The position numbers and the translations under genes were made by a program. A stretch of 64,000 bases of DNA, taken from assembly GCA_963922685.1 (NCBI GenBank), contig CAWUJM010000001.1:27763-91762 (forward strand), written 5' to 3'. Of the stretch, positions 38,254-52,308 are shown piece by piece; position 1 is the first letter of the stretch, and each line of letters begins with the position of its first letter. This stretch comes from JAHDBG01 sp963922685. GTDB taxonomy: Bacteria; Pseudomonadota; Gammaproteobacteria; Chromatiales; Chromatiaceae. Below the pieces are notes generated by a model that saw only the letters and a list, made by a program, of their open reading frames with translations, made no database searches and was not told the origin of the DNA.

Positions 38254-39578
38254 TGTCGAGACAACATTTTGGTACTGACGGGGTACGTGGTACCGTTGGG
38301 CAGGATCCGATTACACCCGGTTTCATGCTGCACCTGGGCTGGGCCATCGGCCAACAGGTTGGTGTCGGTGGCCAGGTCATTCTGGGGCAGGATACACGCC
38401 GCTCCGGTGATATGATCGCGGCGGCCCTGCAGGCTGGCCTGACGGCTGCCGGGGTGAATGTCCGGCTGGCCGGTTGTCTGCCGACAGCAGGTGTCGCCTG
38501 GCTGACCAGAACATTGCAGGCCGATGCCGGTATCGTGATCACTGCCTCGCATAATCCGTATCCGGACAACGGCGTCAAGATCTTTTCTGCCAGCGGCGAT
38601 AAGTTACCGGATGCAGCAGAAGCTGCGATCAGTGCCTGGCTGGAACAACCGATCCGGCTGGCACCGGTCCGGCAACTGGGACAGATCACCGTGTGTGCAG
38701 ATGCTGCTGCACGCTACACCAGCTTCTGTCAGACCAGTATACCGGTACGCCTGGATGGACTGCGGATCGTGCTGGATTGTGCACAGGGTGCCGCCTATCA
38801 GATTGCACCGGAGGTGCTGCACATACTCGGTGCTGAGGTGATCACGCTCGGCACGACGCCGGATGGCAACAATATTAACGATCAGGTCGGTGCAACCCAC
38901 CCGCAGACGTTATGTGCTGCGGTGCAGCAACACCAGGCAGATGTCGGTATCACCCTGGATGGTGACAGTGACCGGGTATTACTGGCCGATGCACAGGGCC
39001 AGCTACGTGATGGTGATGCGATCCTGTATCTGCTCGCACGTGCTGGTCAGCGTGATCAGCGACTGGTCGGCAATCTGGTCGGCACCGTGATGACTAACAT
39101 GGGTCTGGAAGTTGCCCTGCGTGAGCAGGGAATCGGTCTGACCCGCACTCAGGTTGGTGACCGGTACATTCTGGAACACCTGGTGGCACAAGACTGGAAT
39201 CTGGGCGGCGAACCTTCCGGACACATTATCTGTCGTGACCGGACCACGACAGGTGACGGTATCATTGCTGCGCTGCAGGTACTGGCTGAAATGCAGACCA
39301 CGGGACAGGCTCTGGCTGATCTGATTAATTACACGCCCTACCCGCAACGACTGGAAAATGTCCGGCTGGGCACAGCAGACGCCGCAACCGTGCTACAACA
39401 GGCAGCACCAGTCATCACTGCAGCTGAAACCGCTCTGGGCGCACAAGGTCGCGTCCTGCTGCGTGCCTCCGGAACTGAGCCACTGGTCCGTGTCATGGTC
39501 GAGGGAGAAGATGCGGGCCAGGTTGAACACTGGGTCAGCACCCTGGCCGGACAGATCCGGCAACTGATTCCGGACTGA
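38253..39578 (+). CDS. glmM: Phosphoglucosamine mutase
   Basis: A 441-residue enzyme converting glucosamine-6-phosphate to glucosamine-1-phosphate for peptidoglycan and LPS. It shows the start FGTDGVRG, the phosphoserine loop [17 protein letters not shown], the metal loop LDGDSDRVL, the sugar loop GGEPSGH and the phosphate-binding [14 protein letters not shown]. The ATG overlaps the folP stop. secG, which follows in E. coli, is replaced here by ybaB-recR. Confidence 0.98.
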   Translation: MSRQHFGTDGVRGTVGQDPITPGFMLHLGWAIGQQVGVGGQVILGQDTRRSGDMIAAALQAGLTAAGVNVRLAGCLPTAGVAWLTRTLQADAGIVITASHNPYPDNGVKIFSASGDKLPDAAEAAISAWLEQPIRLAPVRQLGQITVCADAAARYTSFCQTSIPVRLDGLRIVLDCAQGAAYQIAPEVLHILGAEVITLGTTPDGNNINDQVGATHPQTLCAAVQQHQADVGITLDGDSDRVLLADAQGQLRDGDAILYLLARAGQRDQRLVGNLVGTVMTNMGLEVALREQGIGLTRTQVGDRYILEHLVAQDWNLGGEPSGHIICRDRTTTGDGIIAALQVLAEMQTTGQALADLINYTPYPQRLENVRLGTADAATVLQQAAPVITAAETALGAQGRVLLRASGTEPLVRVMVEGEDAGQVEHWVSTLAGQIRQLIPD

Positions 39579-39607
39579 TTTTAGTACTATATAAGAGTGA
39601 TCTTTTT

Positions 39608-39931
39608 ATGAAAGCTGGACTTGGTAATATTATGCAACAAGCACAAAAAATGCAGGCGGAACTGAAGAAGGTACAGGCCGAACTGGCCCAGGCTGAAATA
39701 GAAGGCCAGTCAGGCGGTGGCATGGTCAGCATCGTTATGAACGGACGACATGAAGTCTGCCAGGTGCATATTGATGATGCGTTACTGGATGACAAAGATA
39801 TGCTGGAAGATCTGGTCGCTGCAGCGATGAATGATGCTGTGCACAAACTGGAAGACGAAACCAGCGAACAGATGTCGCAGGTGACGTCCGGCCTGGAACT
39901 GCCAGCCGGGATGAAATTTCCGTTCTCCTGA
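39608..39931 (+). CDS. ybaB: YbaB/EbfC nucleoid-associated protein
   Basis: A 107-residue DNA-binding protein. The family pattern is clear: [37 protein letters not shown] and [20 protein letters not shown]. It is encoded directly before recR, a very widespread pair. dnaX, usually first in this group, is not here. Confidence 0.95.
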   Translation: MKAGLGNIMQQAQKMQAELKKVQAELAQAEIEGQSGGGMVSIVMNGRHEVCQVHIDDALLDDKDMLEDLVAAAMNDAVHKLEDETSEQMSQVTSGLELPAGMKFPFS

Positions 39932-39941
39932 AGCCTGCCGG

Positions 39942-40541
39942 ATGGCCGTACCGCTGCTGCAGCAACTGACAGAGGCGTTTCGCTGTCTGCCCGGTGTCGG
40001 ACCTAAATCAGCGCAGCGCATGGCGCTGCATATCCTGGAACACGACCGGGCTGGCGGGCAGCGACTGGCACACAGACTCAGTCAGGCGATTGAGACCATT
40101 GGGCATTGTGCCCAATGCCGCACCCTGACCGAGCAGACCGTCTGCACACTCTGTCAGAACCCGCAACGGGATACGCAGACCTTGTGCGTCGTTGAAACAC
40201 CAGCTGATGTGCTGGCACTGGAACAGGCCGCGCATTACCAGGGCAGCTATTTTGTACTGGGTGGACGTTTATCCCCGCTGGACGGCATCGGCCCGCAGGA
40301 TCTGGGGATGGAACAACTGCGGGCGCGTTTACAGAACAGTCCCATTCGCGAACTGATCCTGGCAACCACCACCACAGTGGAAGGTGAAGCCACCGCGCAC
40401 TATATCAGCGAATTTGCCGCTGCATATGATTGTCGCGTGACCCGCATTGCCCATGGTGTGCCCCTCGGTGGTGAGCTGGAATACATTGACGGCGGTACTT
40501 TAGCGCATGCGTTTGCCGGTCGTTATGATGTTGCGGGGTAA
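39942..40541 (+). CDS. recR: Recombination mediator RecR
   Basis: A 199-residue protein that with RecF and RecO loads RecA on gapped DNA. It has the helix-hairpin-helix [13 protein letters not shown], the four-cysteine zinc finger CAQCRTL ... CTLCQN, the Toprim domain ([25 protein letters not shown]) and the ending LARIA-like [20 protein letters not shown]. It follows ybaB by 10 bases. Confidence 0.97.
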   Translation: MAVPLLQQLTEAFRCLPGVGPKSAQRMALHILEHDRAGGQRLAHRLSQAIETIGHCAQCRTLTEQTVCTLCQNPQRDTQTLCVVETPADVLALEQAAHYQGSYFVLGGRLSPLDGIGPQDLGMEQLRARLQNSPIRELILATTTTVEGEATAHYISEFAAAYDCRVTRIAHGVPLGGELEYIDGGTLAHAFAGRYDVAG

Positions 40542-40600
40542 CATTCGTTGCAGACTCAGGTAGTCCGCGAAGACGGTTACCTAGATGCATTCTGGCTCTG

Positions 40601-40639
40601 ATCTTACAATTTGCAGGTTTTATCTGCAAATTGTAAGAT
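40601..40639. promoter_or_regulatory. Perfect 15-bp inverted repeat before AAA_14 ATPase
   Basis: ATCTTACAATTTGCA (40601-40615), a 9-base spacer, then TGCAAATTGTAAGAT (40625-40639), ending 7 bases before the ATG at 40647. It could be a repressor operator or an RNA hairpin that hides the ribosome site (its right arm overlaps the AAGATAGG Shine-Dalgarno region). Confidence 0.8.
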
Positions 40640-40646
40640 AGGCAAC

Positions 40647-41816
40647 ATGATTCCACGTCAGATTGATACCGCTGCCCGGAAACTTGTTCAGGGCTTCCCG
40701 GTCCTCGCCATTACCGGTCCGCGTCAGTCCGGGAAGACCACCTTAGCGCGTGCACTTTACCCGGACCGGCCTTACGTTACGCTGGAAGATCCGGAACAAC
40801 GCCTGTTTGCCCGGGAAGACCCGAAGGGTTTTCTGGCTCGCTTTGTACAGGGTGCGATTCTGGACGAAGTACAGAACGTACCGGAACTCTTCTCTTATCT
40901 GCAGGGACTGGTGGATCAGAGACAGTTAATGGGTGATTTCATCCTGACTGGCTCACAACAGTTCGGTCTGATCTCGCAGATCACTCAGTCACTGGCCGGG
41001 CGAGTCGGCCTGATTCAGCTGCTTCCTTTCTCTGTTGCCGAATTACGCGCCAGCGGCAAACTACCCGCGACGCTGGACGACTGTCTGTGTCACGGTGGTT
41101 ATCCGTCGTTGTACGACCGGACTCTGACCCCGGCACAATGGCTTCCGCACTATATCAGCACCTATCTGGAGCGTGATGTACGTCAGCAACTGGCCATCCG
41201 CAACCTGAGTCAGTTCCAGCGTTTTCTCAGATTGTGTGCGGCGCGCACCGGGCAATTGCTGAACCAGTCCTCGCTGGCAGTTGAATGTGGCATTTCCCAC
41301 ACCACCGTGCGCGAATGGCTCAGCGTACTGGAAGCCAGCTATATCATCACACTGCTGCCGCCGTATCACCGGAACTTCGGTAAACGGCTGGTGAAGACAC
41401 CCAAGCTGTATTTTCTGGACGTCGGTCTGGCAGCCTGGTTACTCAGTATCCGCGACAGTGCCAGCATGAATATTCATGCCCAGCGTGGTGCCCTGTTTGA
41501 AACCCTGCTGATCTCAGAATGGATCAAACACCAGTTTAACCAGGCACAGCCGGCAGAACTGTACTTCTGGCGTGACCATGTCGGGCACGAAGTTGATCTG
41601 GTGTACGAAATCAACGGAGAAATACAGACAGTTGAATTCAAGTCCGGTGCCACCTTTAATCCGGGCTGGTGCCGCAGCCTGACCCGCTGGCGTGACCTGA
41701 GTCAGACCCGACTGACACCACAGATCTGGTATGGTGGCGAAGACAGCTATATGCGCCAGGGCATTCAGCTGCACGCCTGGCGGAATGCGATTCAAACACC
41801 GGTGGTACCCACTTGA
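40647..41816 (+). CDS. AAA_14 / DUF4143 ATPase
   Basis: A 389-residue ATPase. Walker A GPRQSGKT is at residues 24-31 and Walker B is GAILDEVQN. The sensor-like ILTGSQQFGL is followed by a winged-helix-like region (LAVECGISHTTVREWLSVLE) and the C-terminal DUF4143 domain. The last part has GHEVDLVYEINGEIQTVEFKSG, the acidic/E-x-K pattern of a PD-(D/E)XK nuclease fold. The family is common in bacteria and archaea with unknown function. The start at 40647 lies just behind the palindrome. It is not in an operon. Confidence 0.85.
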   Translation: MIPRQIDTAARKLVQGFPVLAITGPRQSGKTTLARALYPDRPYVTLEDPEQRLFAREDPKGFLARFVQGAILDEVQNVPELFSYLQGLVDQRQLMGDFILTGSQQFGLISQITQSLAGRVGLIQLLPFSVAELRASGKLPATLDDCLCHGGYPSLYDRTLTPAQWLPHYISTYLERDVRQQLAIRNLSQFQRFLRLCAARTGQLLNQSSLAVECGISHTTVREWLSVLEASYIITLLPPYHRNFGKRLVKTPKLYFLDVGLAAWLLSIRDSASMNIHAQRGALFETLLISEWIKHQFNQAQPAELYFWRDHVGHEVDLVYEINGEIQTVEFKSGATFNPGWCRSLTRWRDLSQTRLTPQIWYGGEDSYMRQGIQLHAWRNAIQTPVVPT

Positions 41817-41859
41817 AAATAGTGACACAGGTCGTTGTAACACCGGGCTTGAAGGGGCA

Positions 41860-41959
41860 GACCCGAGTCTGTGCTCCGAGGGCGTCTGCGGCCATGGATG
41901 GCCGCAGCCGAGCCCCCACGGATGGGTTTATGGCGTACCTCGGAGCACAGACTCGGGTC
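41860..41959. repeat. Palindromic repeat with variable outer stem, copy 2
   Basis: The ends 41860-41880 and 41939-41959 are perfect 21-base inverted complements. The core (CTCCGAG to CTCGGAG) matches copy 1 at 15006-15116 apart from a handful of differences, but the stems outside CTCCGAG are unrelated in sequence to those of copy 1. It lies 44 bases after the AAA_14 ATPase stop. Confidence 0.85.
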
Positions 41960-42058
41960 ATGCCGACACTATTAAGCTTTACAGCTGTAGCGCACCAGCC
42001 CACATCAGTTTGAATCGCACCCCCTTGGCAGAATGCCTTGAATACGAGTCAATAGTTC

Positions 42059-43048
42059 ATGCGCTTACGGGCTGACCAGCTGGCCGGTGCGCTGACGAAG
42101 CGCCTAGCACCTGTGTATCTGCTCAGCGGTGACGAACCGCTGCAATTGCAGGAATGCGGCGATCTGATTCGTGCGGCGGCACGTGCGGCTGGCTTTATGC
42201 AGCGTGATGTGCTGACTGCGGAACCCGGATTTGCCTGGCCGCAGTTACTGACCGCCAGCCAGAGTCGGTCATTATTTGCCGATAAAAAGGTACTGGATCT
42301 GCGGGTGCCACAGGGTAAACCGGGTAAGGAAGGCAGCCAGGTCTTGCAGACCTATGCCGCAGCACCGCCGCCGGATACCTTGTTGCTGGTGACACTACCG
42401 AAGCTGGAGCGGTCGCAGCAGCAGGCAAAATGGCTGCAGCAGCTGGCCAGAGCTGGTGTCTGGGTGCCGGTCTGGCCGATTGAAGGGACAGCACTGGTGC
42501 GCTGGATCATGCAACGGCTGCAACAGGCCGGGTTTCAGCCCGCAGCCGAGGTTGCACCCTGGCTGGCTGCACAGGTGGAAGGGAATCTGCTGGCTGCACG
42601 TCAGGAGATTGACAAACTACAGCTGCTGGAACCCCCCGGGCCGTTACAGCTGCAGCAGGTACAGACGATCGTGTCAGAGCAGGCGCGGTTTCATGTCTTC
42701 GGTCTGGCAGAGGCAGCCCTGCGTGGCGATCCGGCCCGTTGCTGGAAGATGCTGGCCGGTCTGCAACAGGAAGGCGTAGCCGCACCGGTGGTACTCTGGG
42801 CACTGCATCGGGAGCTGGCTCAGCTGGCGACACTCGCCGATAAACTCAGGCAGGGCGATCAGCCAGCGTCTGTGCTGGCACAGGTCTGGCCGCAACAGCG
42901 TCGTCCGTTATTGCAGCAGGCACTGCAGCGACAACATGACTGGTTCACTCTGCTCAGCCGGTGTCACACCATTGATGCGGTGGTGAAGGGCACTGAACCA
43001 GGTGATCCATGGTTATTGCTGGCACAATTGTGTGCCCGGATGGCCTGA
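42059..43048 (+). CDS. holA: DNA polymerase III delta subunit
   Basis: A 329-residue clamp-loader subunit that opens the beta clamp. It shows PVYLLSGDEPLQLQECGDLIRAAARA, the beta-binding QSRSLFADKKVLDLRVP region and the C-terminal collar helices (EAALRGDPARCWKMLAGLQQEG; ALHRELAQLATLADKLRQGD). Start at 42059. The usual upstream gene lptE is absent; an AAA_14 ATPase is there instead. rnr starts 46 bases downstream. Confidence 0.92.
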   Translation: MRLRADQLAGALTKRLAPVYLLSGDEPLQLQECGDLIRAAARAAGFMQRDVLTAEPGFAWPQLLTASQSRSLFADKKVLDLRVPQGKPGKEGSQVLQTYAAAPPPDTLLLVTLPKLERSQQQAKWLQQLARAGVWVPVWPIEGTALVRWIMQRLQQAGFQPAAEVAPWLAAQVEGNLLAARQEIDKLQLLEPPGPLQLQQVQTIVSEQARFHVFGLAEAALRGDPARCWKMLAGLQQEGVAAPVVLWALHRELAQLATLADKLRQGDQPASVLAQVWPQQRRPLLQQALQRQHDWFTLLSRCHTIDAVVKGTEPGDPWLLLAQLCARMA

Positions 43049-43094
43049 TTCGTACGGGCGCACGACCGTGCACTCCTACTTGCGAGCATTTTCA

Positions 43095-45323
43095 GTGACA
43101 GAACACCTCGACCAGCCATTGCAGCAGGATCCTTATTACGCCCGCGAAGCGAAAAAATATCCGAACCCGATACCCAGCCGCGAATTTATCCTGAGCATCC
43201 TGCAGCAGCAGCGCAGCCCGCTGTCGGTGCGCGAGCTGACAGAACTGCTGCCAGTGACACCCACGCAACAGGAGGCCGTGCGTCATCGCATCCAGGCCAT
43301 GGTACGGGATGGGCAACTATTGCGGAATCGGCGTGGTGACCTGTGTGTGGTCAATCAGAAAGACCTGATAACCGGACAGGTGATCGGCCACCCGGACGGG
43401 TTCGGCTTTTTTCAGCCGGATGAGGCTGGTGATGATCTGTTCCTGAACCCGCGTGAGATGCGCAGGGTCTGGCATGGCGACCGGGTTGTGGCACAAGTCT
43501 CCGGGGTGGATCGACGTGGGCGTCGTGAAGGTGCGATTGTCGAAGTTCTGGAACGCGCCGTGCAGCAGCTGGTCGGTCGCCTGCGCACCGAACGCGGCAT
43601 CACCACCCTGTATCCGGACAACAAGCGGGTGATACAGACTGTCCTGATACCGCCGGATCAGCTCGGTGGTGCGCGCGATGGACAGATCGTCGTTGCCGAC
43701 ATCCTGGAACACCCGACCCGCCGTCGCCAGCCGCTGGGCCGGGTCAGTGCGATTCTGGGAGATTCGGGTACTCCGGGTATGCAGACAGATATCGCGATCC
43801 GGTCGCATCAGCTGCCAACCAACTGGCCGGAGGCTGTAACGCAGGACATTGCCGGACTTGACACCGCCGTACCGGACTCAGCCAGGGCCGGGCGGACAGA
43901 TCTGCGTTCGCTGCCGTTCGTTACCATTGACGGTGCAGATGCCAGAGACTTTGACGATGCGGTGTATTGTCGCACCACAGCCAGAGGCTGGTGCCTGCTG
44001 GTTGCAATCGCGGACGTATCAACCTATGTCACACCCGGCAGTGCACTGGATCGTGAGGCATACGAACGCAGTACCTCGGTCTATTTTCCGGACCGGGTAT
44101 TGCCGATGCTGCCGGAAATCCTCAGCAATGGCCTGTGCTCGCTGAATCCACAGGTTGACCGGTTGTGCCTGGTTGCGGAACTGTACATCAGTCAGCAGGG
44201 AGAGCTGTATCGCTCGCGCTTTTTTGAAGCAGTGATCCATTCGCACGCACGTCTGACTTATGAGCAGGCGCAACAGATGCTGCTGGGGGAGAATCCCGGA
44301 TTGTGCAGTCAGTATGCCAACCTGTTACCGGCCCTGCACACGCTTCATGCCTTATACCAGGTCTTGCAGGAAGGCAGCACTGCGCGTGGTGCGATCGCCT
44401 TTGCAACGACAGAAACTCGTTTTCAGTTCGACACAGACGGACGCATCACAGCGGTCGAGCCGCTGGTGCGGCACGACACCCATCAGATCATCGAACAATG
44501 CATGTTGCTGGCGAATGTCGCTGCTGCGCGCTTTTTATTGCGCCACAAACAGCCGGCACTGTATCGGGTGCACGAACGACCCGGAGCCGAAAAGGTGCGC
44601 GAACTGAGCCGCGCCCTGAGTGCATCCGGGCTGCACCTGAGCGGCGGTACCAGACCAGCTACACGGGACTATGCTGACCTGTTGGCGCAGGCCCGGGGTC
44701 GGGCTGATTTTGCGATGATACAGGTGTTACTGCTGCGCTCCATGCAGCAGGCGGTGTACAGTGCTGAGAACAAGGGCCATTTTGGCCTGGCATTTCCGGC
44801 CTATACCCACTTTACTTCACCGATCCGGCGCTATCCGGACCTGTTAGTACATCGTGCCATCAAACAGTGTATAGCCCGCCAGTCCGGAACTGCCACCACC
44901 GTTGCAGAGACGCCTCAGGCTATCAGTATGGCTGGAGAACATTGCTCGGCGCGCGAACGACGTGCTGACGAAGCCAGTCGTGATGCAACCGGCGCGCTGA
45001 AGTGCGAATTTATGCAGGATAAGATCGGGACACACTACAACGGTGTGATTACCGGCGTACATAACTATGGTGTGTTCGTTGAGCTGGACGGGCTCACGAT
45101 CAGCGGGCTGGTGCACATCACTGCGCTGGAAAAGGACTATTTCCATTACGATCCGGCCCGGCACCAGCTGCAGGGTGAACGCAGTGGCAAATGTTACCGT
45201 CTGGGTGACCCGATACAGGTACAGCTGGTCGCAGTCGATCCGGCAGAACGCCGGATTGATCTGGCAGTCGTACAGACCCGCCGGAAGTCCGGGAAGCGCG
45301 CTGCAAAACGCGCAAAACGCTGA
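43095..45323 (+). CDS. rnr: Ribonuclease R
   Basis: A 742-residue 3'-5' exoribonuclease that degrades structured RNA. An N-terminal helix-turn-helix (REFILSILQQQRSPLSVRELTE) is followed by cold-shock domains (TGQVIGHPDGFGFFQPD), the RNB catalytic domain (TIDGADARDFDDAVYC with its aspartates; FTSPIRRYPDLLVHR), an S1 domain (YNGVITGVHNYGVFVELDG) and a basic tail. The start is GTG at 43095; the longer frame to 43002 overlaps holA and has no homology to RNase R. The ribosome site is weak. rlmB follows after 6 bases. Confidence 0.95.
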   Translation: MTEHLDQPLQQDPYYAREAKKYPNPIPSREFILSILQQQRSPLSVRELTELLPVTPTQQEAVRHRIQAMVRDGQLLRNRRGDLCVVNQKDLITGQVIGHPDGFGFFQPDEAGDDLFLNPREMRRVWHGDRVVAQVSGVDRRGRREGAIVEVLERAVQQLVGRLRTERGITTLYPDNKRVIQTVLIPPDQLGGARDGQIVVADILEHPTRRRQPLGRVSAILGDSGTPGMQTDIAIRSHQLPTNWPEAVTQDIAGLDTAVPDSARAGRTDLRSLPFVTIDGADARDFDDAVYCRTTARGWCLLVAIADVSTYVTPGSALDREAYERSTSVYFPDRVLPMLPEILSNGLCSLNPQVDRLCLVAELYISQQGELYRSRFFEAVIHSHARLTYEQAQQMLLGENPGLCSQYANLLPALHTLHALYQVLQEGSTARGAIAFATTETRFQFDTDGRITAVEPLVRHDTHQIIEQCMLLANVAAARFLLRHKQPALYRVHERPGAEKVRELSRALSASGLHLSGGTRPATRDYADLLAQARGRADFAMIQVLLLRSMQQAVYSAENKGHFGLAFPAYTHFTSPIRRYPDLLVHRAIKQCIARQSGTATTVAETPQAISMAGEHCSARERRADEASRDATGALKCEFMQDKIGTHYNGVITGVHNYGVFVELDGLTISGLVHITALEKDYFHYDPARHQLQGERSGKCYRLGDPIQVQLVAVDPAERRIDLAVVQTRRKSGKRAAKRAKR

Positions 45324-45329
45324 AAGACG

Positions 45330-46070
45330 ATGCGCGACAAACCATCCACATGCTGGATCGGCGGCACCCATGCAGTGCGCAGCGCGTTACAGCGGGGGCA
45401 GGCACAACGCCTGATCGTCGCGGCACAAGGTCGTCACCGACATGACCTGATGGCGCTGGCGCAACAGCAGGGCATCCCGGTAGATGACACCGATCCCCGC
45501 AAATTGCAACAACAGACAGGCATACTCAGACATCAGGGTATTGCGGCCCAGGTGACACTGCCACCGGTCGGTAACGAGACCACACTGGATGAACTGCTCA
45601 GCCGGATTGAACGCCCCCCTTTATTGCTGGTACTGGATCGCATCACAGATCCACATAACCTGGGTGCCTGCCTGCGGGTAGCGGATGCAACCGGCGTGAA
45701 TGCAGTGATCATCCCGAACAGACAGGCTGTCGGGCGCACACCTGCCGTGTGTAAAGTAGCTAGCGGTGCAGCTGCCACAGTGTGCCTGATCCAGGTCACT
45801 AATCTGGCACGTACCCTGCAGCGGCTGCAACACCAGCATAGTCTGAGCATAGCCGGGTTGGCAGAAGACAGTGCCATGAGCCTGTATCAGGCCGACCTGA
45901 CCGGGCCACTGGCGCTGGTGCTCGGCAACGAAGGCGAAGGGCTGCGCCGCCTGACCCGTACCCGTTGCGATCAGTTGCTGCGTCTGCCGATGCAGGGACA
46001 GGTCGAAAGCCTGAATGTCGCGGTCGCTGCCGGGGTCTGCCTGTATGAAGCCCTGCGCCAGCGCAGCTGA
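45330..46070 (+). CDS. rlmB: 23S rRNA (guanosine2251-2'-O)-methyltransferase
   Basis: A 246-residue SpoU-class methyltransferase modifying G2251 in the P loop of 23S rRNA. The N-terminal substrate domain starts at IGGTHAVRSALQRG. The knot domain has VLDRITDPHNLGACLRVADATG, VLGNEGEGLRRLTR and RLPMQGQVESLNVAVAAGVCLYE. It pairs with rnr, as in E. coli. Confidence 0.96.
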   Translation: MRDKPSTCWIGGTHAVRSALQRGQAQRLIVAAQGRHRHDLMALAQQQGIPVDDTDPRKLQQQTGILRHQGIAAQVTLPPVGNETTLDELLSRIERPPLLLVLDRITDPHNLGACLRVADATGVNAVIIPNRQAVGRTPAVCKVASGAAATVCLIQVTNLARTLQRLQHQHSLSIAGLAEDSAMSLYQADLTGPLALVLGNEGEGLRRLTRTRCDQLLRLPMQGQVESLNVAVAAGVCLYEALRQRS

Positions 46071-46126
46071 CATCAGTGGCGCAATACAAGTTGACGCCGT
46101 TTAACAGTAGTACGAAGGTGGTTCGG

Positions 46127-46132
46127 TATAAT
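46127..46132 (+). promoter_or_regulatory. Candidate -10 element of the ParA-like gene
   Basis: A perfect TATAAT 34 bases before the ParA-like start. The best upstream hexamers (TTGACG at 46091, TTAACA at 46101) are at poor spacing, so only the -10 is supported. Confidence 0.35.
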
Positions 46133-46165
46133 CTCTGCAATTGCAGTTATTGAGGGTTAATACTG

Positions 46166-47224
46166 ATGTCGATCTACGCAATCTGGAATAACAAAGGCGG
46201 GGTTGGTAAGAGCTATCTGACATTTCAACTGGCTTCTGAATATGCCCGACAGAATCCGGATAAAAAAGTCCTGGTAGTGGATTTGTGTCCACAAGCTAAT
46301 TCCTCATCTATGTTGCTTGGTGGTATGGTTGGCGGGGAACAGCAATTAACCCGGATTCATACCACGCAGCCCAGGCGCACTATCTCTGGTTATATTGAAG
46401 ACAGGGTGCGCAGCCCGTATATGTCGCCAAACTCCGGGGCTGGATTCGTGACACAGGTATCGCACCATAACGATCAGATTCCGGGCAATGTTTATCTGGT
46501 TGTGGGCGATGAGCAGCTGGAGATTCAGGCGTCGCGAGTGACTGGTGCGACCTTTCCCGGGCCACAGGATGCCTGGAGAATTGTTCATTTGTGGATCAGG
46601 GATCTGATTGAGGATATCCGGTCATCGTGGAATAACGAGCCGTGTTGTGTGTTTATTGACTGTAATCCCGGCTTTTCTATCTATACAGAATTTGCTCTGA
46701 CGGCTGCTGAACGCCTGCTGATTCCGTTTTCTGCTGATGGTTCTTCAAAACGTGCGGTTAAGGCGGTGTTGTCACTGGTCTATGGTGTCAGAAGACACCC
46801 TGGCGATCCTCAGTCTGACTTTTATCTTGAATCAACCCGATATCGTATGGCACTGCCTGAGATCTATATGTATATCGGCAATCGTCTGACGCAGATGAAC
46901 AGCTCCTCAGCTTCAGCGTTTAAGACGGTAGTGAATGAGATCGGAGAAGAGATCTGGGGGGTCTGGCAGTCCTCGCCACAAACCTTCTGTGTCCATCCGG
47001 ATGGCTCGCCAACGCCTAACTCAAGGCGTGCATTTAAGACGATGTTTCAGTATGAAGTGAATGATGCCAACACAGCCTCAGTGGTATCCGGTGTACTCGG
47101 GATTCCGATTGCCTCATTAACTGCTGGTCGCAGGGAGGTGGCAGGTCGTTTAGTAACGGTCAATCAATCACAGCTTGAGAAACAAGTCGGCAATATTACT
47201 GAGCTGGTGCAGGCAATTGAGTAA
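46166..47224 (+). CDS. ParA/MinD-like P-loop ATPase, orphan
   Basis: A 352-residue deviant-Walker ATPase. The N terminus has NNKGGVGKSYLTFQLASEYA, with the ParA-type KGGVGKS, then LVVDLCPQANSSSMLLGG (Walker A') and CVFIDCNPGFSIYTEFAL (Walker B). The rest aligns loosely with ParA-family proteins used for plasmid, chromosome or cargo positioning. No ParB-like partner or parS-like repeats were seen nearby. GAGG precedes the ATG by about 10 bases. It sits between rlmB and panC, which normally are not separated by such a gene, so it may be an insertion. Confidence 0.75.
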   Translation: MSIYAIWNNKGGVGKSYLTFQLASEYARQNPDKKVLVVDLCPQANSSSMLLGGMVGGEQQLTRIHTTQPRRTISGYIEDRVRSPYMSPNSGAGFVTQVSHHNDQIPGNVYLVVGDEQLEIQASRVTGATFPGPQDAWRIVHLWIRDLIEDIRSSWNNEPCCVFIDCNPGFSIYTEFALTAAERLLIPFSADGSSKRAVKAVLSLVYGVRRHPGDPQSDFYLESTRYRMALPEIYMYIGNRLTQMNSSSASAFKTVVNEIGEEIWGVWQSSPQTFCVHPDGSPTPNSRRAFKTMFQYEVNDANTASVVSGVLGIPIASLTAGRREVAGRLVTVNQSQLEKQVGNITELVQAIE

Positions 47225-47248
47225 CCAGCGGTCAACTGACTCCCTGGC

Positions 47249-49464
<2,216 letters not shown>

Positions 49465-49472
49465 GCTGGCTA

Positions 49473-49481
49473 TGCTAGAAT
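49473..49481 (+). promoter_or_regulatory. Candidate extended -10 promoter of gyrA
   Basis: TG-C-TAGAAT 58-66 bases before gyrA, in the gap after purB. No clear -35. Confidence 0.3.
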
Positions 49482-49538
49482 AGAAAGTTTACTCCTGTTG
49501 CCTGCAACATAGCGTGATCCACGCATGAGACATCGCCC

Positions 49539-52085
<2,547 letters not shown>

Positions 52086-52088
52086 CCT

Positions 52089-52307
52089 ATGGCAAAAGAA
52101 GACGTGATCGAAATGGATGGAACAGTAGTTGATACCCTGCCCAATACGACATTTCGGGTCGAGTTAGAAAACGGACATGTGGTCACTGCACACATCTCCG
52201 GACGGATGCGCAAACACTACATCCGTATCCTGACCGGCGACAAAGTCAAAGTCGAAATGACCCCGTATGACCTGACCAAAGGCCGGATCACCTATCGCGA
52301 GCGCTAA
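52089..52307 (+). CDS. infA: Translation initiation factor IF-1
   Basis: A 72-residue OB-fold protein that blocks the ribosomal A site during initiation. [40 protein letters not shown] and [21 protein letters not shown] are near-identical to other bacterial IF-1. It lies between gyrA and lnt; the lnt frame begins inside or right after its 3' end. Confidence 0.98.
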   Translation: MAKEDVIEMDGTVVDTLPNTTFRVELENGHVVTAHISGRMRKHYIRILTGDKVKVEMTPYDLTKGRITYRER

Positions 52308-52308
52308 A

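Noticed and set aside
43002..43094. Longer rnr start at 43002
   Set aside because: The extra residues overlap holA and bear no resemblance to RNase R; the family N terminus fits GTG at 43095.
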